DNA of 32,812 bases from JAYPUG01 sp038117265 (GTDB lineage Bacteria > Pseudomonadota > Alphaproteobacteria > UBA6615), in assembly GCA_038117265.1 (NCBI GenBank), contig JAYOFO010000026.1, positions 1-32,812 of the forward strand, in the 5' to 3' direction. This document shows, piece after piece, positions 7,879 through 14,589 of this stretch. The position numbers and the translations under genes are program-made. The first letter of the stretch is position 1. Each line of letters begins with the position of its first letter. The notes under the pieces were generated by a model. That model ran no database searches, was not told the origin of the DNA, and was given only the letters and a program-made list of their open reading frames with translations.

Positions 7879-8906
7879 CGGGAGTTGCGGGCGAAGTCCC
7901 CGGCGGCGCGCTCGCCGGCATCGATGCGCCGCTGCTTTTCGGCATCGGGCAGGAACGAGGCGGCGAAGGAGTTCTTTGCCAGGGCGACGATTTCCTCGGC
8001 CGACAGGCCAAGCGCGTCGGCGATCGCCACTTAGTTCTCGTTGATGTAGCCGCCGAAGTAGGACGGGTCGTCGGAGTTCACCGTGACCAGCAGGCCGGCA
8101 TCCAGCGCGGCGCGCAACGGGTGATCCGCTAGCCGCGCGACACCCTTGAGGCGCAGGTTCGACAGCGGGCACATGGTCAACGGCATCTGCTCGGCGGCCA
8201 GGCGGGCCGTCAGAGCCGGATCGTCGAGGGCGTGGTTGCCGTGGTCGACCCGTGCCACCTTCAGGATATCGAGCGCGTCGGCGACGTATTGTGCCGGGCC
8301 CTCCTTGCCGGCGTGGGCCAAGGCCACGAAGCCCTCGGCCCGTGCCGCGGCGTAGACCCGGGCGAAATTGCCGGGCGGATTGCCGGCCTCGCCGGAATCG
8401 AGCCCGACGCCGAAGATGGCGTCCTTGTGGCGGCGGGCGGCGTCCAGCGCCGTGAAGGCCTGTTCCTCGGACAGGTGACGCAGGAAGCACATGATCAGCT
8501 TCGAGGAGACGCCAAGCTCGCGTTCCCCGGCCGCCAGCGCGCCCGTGATTCCCTCCAGGACCGTTTCGAACGCCACGCCGCGCTCCGTATGGCACGGGGG
8601 ATCGAAGAAGATCTCGGCATGTGTGCCGCCCTGGGCGGCGGCCCGTTCGAGATAGGCCCAGGTTAGGTCGTGGAAGTCGCTTGCCTCGACCAGCACGGAC
8701 ATGCCGGCGTAGTAGAGGTCGAGGAAGTCCTGCAGCCCGTCGAAATCGTAGGCGGCGCGGATTTCCGCGACGTCGGCATAGGGAAGCGTGATCCCGTTCC
8801 GCTGCGCCAGCGCCAGCATCATCGTGGGCTCGAGCGTCCCCTCGATATGCAGGTGCAACTCCGCCTTGGGCAGGGCGGCGACGAGGCCTTCGATGCTTGC
8901 GGACAC
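7875..8906 (-). pseudogene. Adenine/adenosine deaminase interrupted by an in-frame TAA
   Basis: The frame encodes an Add/COG1816 purine deaminase that hydrolyses adenine or adenosine to hypoxanthine or inosine. H18 and H20 (ELHLHIEG) and the SDDP Asp pair (about 279-280) are metal ligands. RVDHG, rather than RIGHG, and YFGGYINEN favour the adenine deaminase subgroup. The TAA at 8031-8033 ends the protein after 291 residues, exactly where the family has Tyr (NENY). The frame then continues without interruption for 51 codons (VAIADALGLSAEE onward) to TAG at 7875. The catalytic HAGE motif reads HAGK (Lys201), so a key residue is also lost. The start is GTG 8906, with GGGGAG upstream. Either a decaying gene or one with sequence errors. 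Confidence 0.85.
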
Positions 8907-8965
8907 GGTTCTCCCCGCTCGGTTCCGGTTCGGCACACGCAACGGCGTTGCCCCGAAAGCAAGAC

Positions 8966-8994
8966 GCCGTGCCGCGATCATATCGCGACACGGC
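8966..8994 (-). terminator. Hairpin terminator downstream of the EF-hand gene
   Basis: Left arm GCCGTG-C-CGCGA and right arm TCGCG-A-CACGGC form an 11-bp stem with one mismatch and a 5-base loop, 24 bases after the EF-hand stop. On the minus strand it is followed by a modest T-rich stretch (TCTTGCTTT). Terminator function is inferred from position. Confidence 0.5.
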
Positions 8995-9017
8995 ACCTTG
9001 TGGGACAGGGGGAGACC

Positions 9018-9374
9018 CTAGGAGCGGCGGGGGCCCCGCTCATGGGACAGGAACTCGTCCCGGTCGATCACCCCGTCGCCGTTGGTGTCGAGCTTCTCGA
9101 AGGCGAGCTCGGGGTTGGCGCGCATGTCGTCGCCGCGCGATTTGCCGTCGGCCATGCCGCGATGCTTGCGGTCGTCGTCGTCATCGTCGTCGTCGTACCT
9201 GCCCATCTTCGGGCCGTCGCCGCGATGCTCGCTGCCGCGCATCCCGGTGCTGCCCTTCTCGGCATGCATGCGGTAGCCGTGCGAATCGTCGTCGCCCTTG
9301 TGGGGTCCTGATGCGAGCGTGGGGCCGATGGCCAGCGCGGCGGCGAGCGCGGCAGCAAGGGGAAGGGTTTTCAT
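9018..9374 (-). CDS. Secreted acidic/His-rich protein with one EF-hand
   Basis: A 118-residue protein with a Sec signal peptide (1-22, cut near LAS/GPH). It has a His/Asp/Gly-rich middle that includes eight consecutive Asp (61-68), and one C-terminal canonical EF-hand loop from D96 to E107 (D96, N98, D100, D104, E107). It should bind Ca2+, or possibly other divalent metals, in the periplasm or outside the cell; a single EF-hand suggests dimerisation or pairing with a partner. The ATG at 9374 is preceded by GGAGG at ideal spacing. Upstream is an AT-rich promoter with a tandem repeat, downstream a hairpin terminator, so the gene looks monocistronic. No enzymatic domain is visible. Confidence 0.8.
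   Translation of the reverse strand: MKTLPLAAALAAALAIGPTLASGPHKGDDDSHGYRMHAEKGSTGMRGSEHRGDGPKMGRYDDDDDDDDRKHRGMADGKSRGDDMRANPELAFEKLDTNGDGVIDRDEFLSHERGPRRS
9171..9197 (-). repeat. GTC-type microsatellite encoding the poly-Asp tract
   Basis: Eight near-identical triplets on the plus strand (GTC with one ATC, then GTA) encode the Asp8 run and the preceding Tyr of the EF-hand protein. Slippage would change the number of Asp residues without a frameshift. Confidence 0.75.
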
Positions 9375-9392
9375 GGAATCCTCCAGAGGTTG

Positions 9393-9431
9393 AATATAAG
9401 AGATATATAATATAAGAGAAACCTTATTCAA
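9393..9431 (-). promoter_or_regulatory. AT-rich promoter with 11-bp tandem repeat for the EF-hand gene
   Basis: The plus-strand sequence AATATAAGAGA occurs twice (9393-9403 and 9409-9419), separated by TATAT, giving a 16-base period. On the minus strand TTGAAT (9426-9431) lies 17-18 bases before ATATAT/TATATC (9402-9408), so the repeat overlaps a plausible core promoter. In a region this GC-rich, such an AT island is conspicuous. Confidence 0.55.
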
Positions 9432-9642
9432 GGGTGGTTCGACCATGCGGTGGAACGTCGATGCCGGCGATTTCCGCATGCAGGCGTTACAAGGCGGCAC
9501 CATCACGAAACCGTGAATGCCGTTCGCCGCGCGTTCGATGCAGCCTACCTATCGGGTGAAACGGGCCATGCGGTCACGACCGTTGTGGTCCGGCCGTTTC
9601 TCCGCTTGAGATCGCCTCCGCGTGTCTTAACGAGGACCTGGA

Positions 9643-10131
9643 ATGAGCTTCAATTCGATGTCTCGCCGAACCCTCATGCGAACCGGTGCCGCCGTTCTGT
9701 TGACGGGCGCGTCCGGTTTGCTGGTGCCCGCGCGGGCGAAGGGCATCGCGCCGACGCCCTCGATGCGCGGCGGTGCCAACAACTACCTGCCGGGCGCGCC
9801 GATCGTGGAGAGGATTGGGGGCGGGGGCTTCTGGATGACGGGGACCGTCCGCCGTGCCGGCGACGGCGCGCCGCTCGTGGGGCAGCGCATTCAGATCTGG
9901 GCCTATACGACCGAAGGGCACGAGCGCGACCCGCACAGCCACGGCGCGACGTTGACGGATGCCGAGGGAAATTTTCGCCTGGAAATGCCGTAGATCGTGC
10001 CCGCCTTCGGCCAGCCGCACGGCCATCTCGCCTATGACAGTGGCGAATTCGAGACGGTGTTTCTGCGCCCCATCATGCGAAGTGCGGACCTGACCATGCT
10101 CCACGCGGATTTCGTACTCAAGCCGGCCTGA
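9643..10131 (+). pseudogene. Tat-exported intradiol-dioxygenase-like protein interrupted by an in-frame TAG
   Basis: The frame opens with a twin-arginine signal (SRRTLMRTGAAVLL, residues 7-20). It continues with a beta-sandwich segment resembling the intradiol ring-cleavage dioxygenase core (GTVRRAGDGAPLVGQRIQIW, TDAEGNFRLEMP, FGQPHGHLAY). TAG at 9991-9993 stops translation at codon 117. The frame then runs on as IVPAFGQPHGHLAYDSGEF to TGA at 10129, so a single base change separates it from a 162-residue ORF. The portion beyond the stop holds the HxH-like segment expected to bind metal, so the truncated product should be inactive. ATG 9643 follows GAGGACCTGGA. The dioxygenase assignment is by motif resemblance only. 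A small membrane-protein gene starts 5 bases downstream. Confidence 0.65.
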
Positions 10132-10136
10132 CCGCG

Positions 10137-10553
10137 GTGGCCGACGCTAGCAGGGGGCGGACCCGCACCTACCTGATCTGGGCCGTGCTCTCGGTTGTGG
10201 TTGCCGTGCCCATCGGCGCTGCGGCGTTCAGTCCGCTGCTCGCCTGGCGAGAGCCGGTCTACATCGCCGCCGGCTTTGCCGGCGTGATCGCCATGTGGGC
10301 GGTGTTCGGCGCAGCACTGTGGGCCGTCCTACTTCGCCGGCGTCGATTGCGCTGGTGGATCTGGCGGCTTGGCCATACGTCTTTGGCGCTGGTCAACGTG
10401 GCCGGCAGCGTCGTCCATGCGGTCCTGATCGAGGGGACGATGGAGACGGCCACGAAGGCGCTGCTCTGCCTGCTTGTCGTCGCGGCGACGACGAAGGTTC
10501 TGGTCGATCTGCGGGTCTGGACCACCCAAACGCGCCGGAAGGCGAAGAGCTGA
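10137..10553 (+). CDS. Small integral membrane protein with H-x13-H helix
   Basis: I do not recognise this 138-residue protein with confidence. It has about four hydrophobic segments (near 11-31, 41-66, 80-99 and 106-124), with Arg-rich loops and tails (RRRRLRWW, TRRKAKS). His80 and His94 in the third segment are 13 residues apart. That spacing is seen for haem ligands in ferric-reductase-like membrane domains, but the second helix that would complete a haem pair lacks His. It could be a remnant or half of such a domain. It starts at GTG 10137, five bases after the frame of the interrupted dioxygenase-like gene, so the two probably share a transcript. Confidence 0.6.
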   Translation: MADASRGRTRTYLIWAVLSVVVAVPIGAAAFSPLLAWREPVYIAAGFAGVIAMWAVFGAALWAVLLRRRRLRWWIWRLGHTSLALVNVAGSVVHAVLIEGTMETATKALLCLLVVAATTKVLVDLRVWTTQTRRKAKS

Positions 10554-10656
10554 GTCTCCCGACTGGCATCGGCATGGGCCTGCAACCCCGCGTTTGCGAA
10601 ACGGCAGCTTGCCGGCTAAATGAAACGCACACGAACGCGAAATCCGGTGGCCGAAG

Positions 10657-11676
10657 GTGACAGACGAGCATCAGAACGGGCAGCGCACGCGGCGCGTGTC
10701 GGTTGCGCCGATGATGGACTGGACCGACCGGCACGACCGCTACTTCCTGCGCGCGATCAGCACGCGTGCGCGGCTCTATACCGAGATGGTGACCACGGGC
10801 GCGATCCGGCACGGCGACCGGGCGCGCCTGCTCGCGTTCGATCCCGCCGAGCATCCCGTCGCGCTGCAGCTCGGCGGCTCGGAGCCCGCGGCGCTGGCCG
10901 AGTGCGCGCGGATCGGCGCCGATCTCGGCTATGACGAGATCAACCTCAATGTCGGGTGTCCGTCCGACCGGGTGCAGTCGGGCCGGTTCGGGGCCTGCCT
11001 GATGGCCGAGCCGGACCTGGTGGCCGAATGCGTGGTGGCCATGTCCGACGCCGTTTCGGTGCCCGTGACGGTGAAGCATCGGATCGCCATCGACGAGATG
11101 CCGGAATGGGAGACGCTTTCGGGCTTCGTCGACACCGTCGCCGCGGCCGGCTGTCGGCACTTCATCGTGCATGCCAGAAAGGCGTGGCTCGAGGGGCTGA
11201 GCCCGCGCGAGAACCGCGAGGTGCCGCCGCTCCATTACGATCTGGTCCATCGCCTGAAGGCCGAGCGGCCGGATATGCATGTTACCGTCAATGGCGGGAT
11301 CGAGACGCTCGATGCGGTCGCGGAACAGCTGGAGCATGTCGACGGGGTGATGCTCGGGCGTGCGGCGTACCAGAACCCCTACGTCCTGGCGGAGGTCGAC
11401 CGCCGCTTTCTCGGCGCCGACGGTGCCGTACCGACGCGGCACGAGATCGTCGAGGCCGTGCTGCCCTATGTGTCGCGCGAGATCGGGGCGGGCACGCCGC
11501 TGATCGCCATGACCCGTCACATGCTGGGCCTGTTCAACGGCGAGCGCGGCGCGCGCGCCTGGCGGCGCTACCTGTCGGAGAATGCGCCGGGTTTCGACGG
11601 CTCGGCGCACGAGGCCGTCGCGCTGGTGCGCACCGCTGCCAATCTCGTTGCCGACTCGCGCGCCGCGGCCGCCTGA
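10657..11676 (+). CDS. dusA: tRNA-dihydrouridine(20/20a) synthase
   Basis: The 339-residue flavoenzyme reduces specific uridines in the tRNA D-loop using FMN and NADPH. SVAPMMDWTDRH near the N-terminus is the FMN-binding signature of DusA. NLNVGCPSDRVQSGRFGAC carries the catalytic Cys101. HARKAWLEGLSPRENRE is the DusA-specific segment, and VNGGI plus LGRAAYQNP bind the FMN phosphate. The full-length family architecture is present. The start is GTG 10657 (MTDEH), giving the usual short lead before the signature; the ribosome site is weak. The gene is intact although it sits between two genes broken by stop codons. Confidence 0.95.
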   Translation: MTDEHQNGQRTRRVSVAPMMDWTDRHDRYFLRAISTRARLYTEMVTTGAIRHGDRARLLAFDPAEHPVALQLGGSEPAALAECARIGADLGYDEINLNVGCPSDRVQSGRFGACLMAEPDLVAECVVAMSDAVSVPVTVKHRIAIDEMPEWETLSGFVDTVAAAGCRHFIVHARKAWLEGLSPRENREVPPLHYDLVHRLKAERPDMHVTVNGGIETLDAVAEQLEHVDGVMLGRAAYQNPYVLAEVDRRFLGADGAVPTRHEIVEAVLPYVSREIGAGTPLIAMTRHMLGLFNGERGARAWRRYLSENAPGFDGSAHEAVALVRTAANLVADSRAAAA

Positions 11677-11693
11677 CCGGTCGGGCGTCGACG

Positions 11694-12659
11694 TCAGACG
11701 TAGCCGCCCACCAGGGTGACTTCCTCGCCGCCCATTCCGGCCTTGAACCGCGCCACACCGGGCGCGTCGGCGTTGATTCCGCCCAGGTCGAACCATGACC
11801 GTCCCTCGGCCCTGAGGCGCTCGACCGCCCGCCACAACAGCAGGTGGGTGGCGCGCAGGCGCCGGCCTTCCTCGCCGGTCCAGCCGACGAGATAGGTCGC
11901 GGCCTTGCCGTGATGTGCGATCAGGATGCCCGCGACGGGCGCTCCGTTCGCCTCGGCGATCAGCAGGCGCACGCCCAAGGCGGCATTGCCATGGCGCTGC
12001 AAGGCCTCGAGCAACCCGCCGGAAGGGCCGCGGTAGCCGCCGACCTCCATATGTTCGGTGTGCTGCCCGACGAGCCAGTCGAGCCGCGCGCAGGCATCGT
12101 CCTCGACGATCGCCAGCGCGTTGCGCTCGCCCTGGACCAGGGCGTTCTGCCAGTTCTGATGCTGGCCCGCTCGCAGCCCTTCGAGCGGTTGCGACAGGTC
12201 GAGCCAGATCGTCCGGTAGCCCTCGGCGACGCGCTTGAAGCCCGCGGTTGCCAGCTGGGCGCGGGCCTCCGGCGTGTCGGTCATTTCGGGATGGAACGTC
12301 ACCGGCCGTCCCCGGCGCAGCCGGAAGCGCCTGCGCAGCAGCGCCAGCGCAAGTTTCTGCATCTCGCCGGGCATCTCGGCGTGCACCCAGGCCGGCGCGC
12401 GATAGATCGTCTGGCTTTACGGCGCACCGAATGCCGGCTTGCCGTGGGCGACCATCAGCCCAACCGGCTTGTCGTGGAAGCGGATCACGCCGAGATCGGC
12501 CTTCATGCCTCGTACATCATGCAGCGCCAGCACATAGGCCGCGCTCTGGGTCAGGCCCGGGCGGTAGCAGGCCTCCAGCATCGTGTCCCATTGCGCGCGG
12601 GAGTGCCGGTTCCACGAGATCCGGAACGGGTTGAGGTCGCTGCCGACCGCTGTCGTCAT
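11694..12659 (-). pseudogene. FemAB-like GNAT-fold transferase interrupted by an in-frame TAA
   Basis: The frame encodes a 321-codon protein of the FemAB/BioF2-like acyl- or aminoacyltransferase group. Cues are IYRAPAWV (compare RGPLW in FemAB proteins), the QHQNWQNALVQGER helix, WLVGQHTEHME, and RSWFDLGGINADAPGVARFKAG at the C-terminus. TAA at 12417-12419 ends it at codon 81 (AFGAP, then stop). The frame continues as SQTIYRAPAWVHAEMPG to TGA at 11694. A downstream GTG at 12386 could restart a 230-residue fragment lacking the N-terminal half of the fold. The ATG at 12659 overlaps the murQ TGA (ATGA), so the intact ancestor was translationally coupled to amino-sugar salvage. Substrate unknown; a cell-wall role is inferred from context. 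Confidence 0.72.
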
Positions 12660-13558
12660 TCCGCAGAGGTTCCCAGGGCCGCGAGCGCGCGACGGAGGTC
12701 GCCGCCATGGTCGGCGAGCAGGGCCAGCGCGGCCTCGGCGGACAGGCCGCGGGCGACGAGGATCGCCGGTTTGACTGCATTGTCCGTCGTGGCGAGCGCC
12801 GCAAGCGCGGTGGCCTCGTCGGATTCCACCGCGGCCATGACGATGCGTACCGCGCGCTCGCGAAGCTTGTCGCTGGACGCGATGACGTCGACCATCATGC
12901 CGCCATAGACGCGCCCGAGCCGGATCATGGTCAGGGTCGAGAACAGGTTCAGCGCCGCCTTCTGGGCGGTGCCGGCCGTCATGCGGGTCGAGCCGCCGAT
13001 CGGCTCGGGGCCGGATTCGAGCAGGACGGGATGTTCAGCGACCTCCAGCAGGGGCGTTCCCGGATTGTTGGCGATCCCGACCGTCAACGCCCCGGTTTCG
13101 CGCGCGGCCCGGCACGCGGCGACCGCATAGGGCGTCACCCCGCTGGCCGACAGGGCGATACACACATCGCCGGGCCCAAGCGCGAGCTGGCCGGCATCGC
13201 GGACGGCTTGCCCGGCATCGTCCTCGGCGCCCTCGGCCGTCCGCGTCAGTGCACCGGGGCCGCCCGCGATCAGATAGGCCAGGCGCTCGGTCGGCCAGCC
13301 GAAGGTGGGGACCAGTTCGACCCCGTCCTGGACGCCCAGGCGCGCAGACGTTCCCGCACCGGCATAGACCAGCCGGCCGCGCGCGTCGCCGCGCAGCCTG
13401 TCGGCCGCGGCGTCGGCCGCATTCCCGATGGCGCCGGCCGCCGCCCGCACCGCCGCAATCCCGGCAGCCTGGGCCGCGAGGATGGCGTCGGCGATGTCGG
13501 CGTTCGACCGGGTCTCCAGGTCGCGGAACGCCTCGGCGAATTCTTCGGTCTTGCGCAT
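12656..13558 (-). CDS. murQ: N-acetylmuramic acid 6-phosphate etherase (SIS domain)
   Basis: The 300-residue protein cleaves the lactyl ether of MurNAc-6-phosphate, giving GlcNAc-6-phosphate and D-lactate in peptidoglycan recycling. The SIS-domain sugar-phosphate loops are GAGTSARLG (67-75) and ALSASGVTP. EGAEDDAG (from about 109) contains catalytic acid residues. GSTRMTAGTAQK (189-200) is the family signature near the C-terminal half. Two signature positions differ from the usual GTSGRLG and STRMKAG (Gly to Ala, Lys to Thr). The start at ATG 13558 gives the standard length; the upstream in-frame ATG 13591 adds 11 residues and has no better ribosome site. Divergent from the kinase/NagA pair and coupled to the FemAB-like gene. 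Confidence 0.85.
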   Translation of the reverse strand: MRKTEEFAEAFRDLETRSNADIADAILAAQAAGIAAVRAAAGAIGNAADAAADRLRGDARGRLVYAGAGTSARLGVQDGVELVPTFGWPTERLAYLIAGGPGALTRTAEGAEDDAGQAVRDAGQLALGPGDVCIALSASGVTPYAVAACRAARETGALTVGIANNPGTPLLEVAEHPVLLESGPEPIGGSTRMTAGTAQKAALNLFSTLTMIRLGRVYGGMMVDVIASSDKLRERAVRIVMAAVESDEATALAALATTDNAVKPAILVARGLSAEAALALLADHGGDLRRALAALGTSAE

Positions 13559-13683
13559 CAGCCCGTTTGCCTGCGAACAGGGAAATTCCATAGCACACCG
13601 CGAAGTGCCGAAGTCCCCGATGGGCCCACGGCACGCTCCGGTCGTGTACGATGGCGGCCAAGAGTAAGCGGATTCGCGAAGTT

Positions 13684-14589
13684 ATGGGCCAACGACTGTA
13701 TTGCTGCGTGGACGGCGGGGCGAGCAACACCCGGGTCGCGCTGTATGACGAAGCCGGCCGCCGGCTGGGCCTGACGGTCGCCGGGCCGACCAGCCTGACC
13801 GTGCGCGGAACCGCGGCCTGGGGAGAGATTATCGGCGCGCTGGAGACCCTGTCGCGCGCCTGCGCGCTGGAGGGCGAATACCTGGCCGACACCCATTTCG
13901 GCATCGGGCTGGCGGGGGCCAACAACTCAGACCAGCGCCAGCGATTCATGGCCGAGGCACCGGCCGTGGGCGCGCTGCGGGTCTCCACCGACGCCTACAT
14001 CGCGGCGTTGGCGGCCCACGGGGGTGCACCCGGGGCCGTCATCATCGTCGGGACGGGCAGCGTCGGCTACCGGATCGAGGCCGCGGGCCGCTGCCGGCTG
14101 GTGGGCGGTTGGGGGTTCCCGGTCGGTGACGAGGGGAGCGGTGCCTGGATCGGCCGGCTCGCCGTGGCCCAGGCGGCACAGGTGCTGGACACGCGCTACC
14201 GCGGCCGCATCACCGACATGCACAAGGCGCTGGCCGAACGATGCGGACACACGCGCGACGAACTCCTCGGCTGGCTGCTCGGTGCGACCCCGGCGCGCTA
14301 TGCGGAAATGGCACCGCTGGTGATCGATTGTGCGGGCCGCGGCGATGCCGCCGCGCTGGAGATCGTGATTACGGCCGGGCACGAGATCGATGCGCTGGCC
14401 GAGGCCCTCGACCCGGGGCGGCGCATCCCCCTGGCGCTCGTGGGCGGGCTCGCGGAACCGTTGCACCCCTTCCTTCCCGATGGGCTGCGCGGCTGGATTT
14501 GCGAGCCGGCAGAAGATCCCATCACGGGCGCCCTGATGCTGGCGCGCGGACGGGCCCCCAATGAAACGATCGTCTGGCAGAACCGATGA
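13684..14589 (+). CDS. BadF/BadG-type N-acetylglucosamine/N-acetylmuramate kinase
   Basis: A 301-residue member of the ASKHA-fold BadF/BadG/BcrA/BcrD ATPase family, which includes GlcNAc kinase and MurK (a kinase of both GlcNAc and MurNAc). The phosphate-1 loop is VDGGASNT (9-16); IIVGTGSVGY is phosphate-2, and LVGGLAEPL is the adenosine loop. GWGFPVGDEGSGAWIG is the conserved sugar-kinase segment of this family. Because the neighbours are MurQ, NagA and NamZ, 6-phosphorylation of MurNAc and/or GlcNAc in the cytosol is the likely role. ATG 13684 gives the normal N-terminus; ATG 13651 would add 11 basic residues. Neither has a clear ribosome site. The stop overlaps the nagA start as ATGA. Confidence 0.83.
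   Translation: MGQRLYCCVDGGASNTRVALYDEAGRRLGLTVAGPTSLTVRGTAAWGEIIGALETLSRACALEGEYLADTHFGIGLAGANNSDQRQRFMAEAPAVGALRVSTDAYIAALAAHGGAPGAVIIVGTGSVGYRIEAAGRCRLVGGWGFPVGDEGSGAWIGRLAVAQAAQVLDTRYRGRITDMHKALAERCGHTRDELLGWLLGATPARYAEMAPLVIDCAGRGDAAALEIVITAGHEIDALAEALDPGRRIPLALVGGLAEPLHPFLPDGLRGWICEPAEDPITGALMLARGRAPNETIVWQNR

Noticed and set aside
6610..8991. 793-residue minus-strand open frame opposite the hydroxy-acid oxidase
   Set aside because: Low-complexity Arg/Gly/Pro sequence produced by GC-rich antisense; no domain motifs.
10554..10656. Hairpins or a small ORF in the gap before dusA
   Set aside because: Only 5-bp stems without T-tracts are visible, and the short open frames look like noise.
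8031..12419. Stop-codon reassignment or pyrrolysine/selenocysteine recoding as the cause of the in-frame stops
   Set aside because: TAA, TAG and TGA all terminate other genes in the window (for example TAA for the hydroxy-acid oxidase and dnaB, TAG for nagA, TGA for dusA), two different stops are involved, and no recoding structure is evident.
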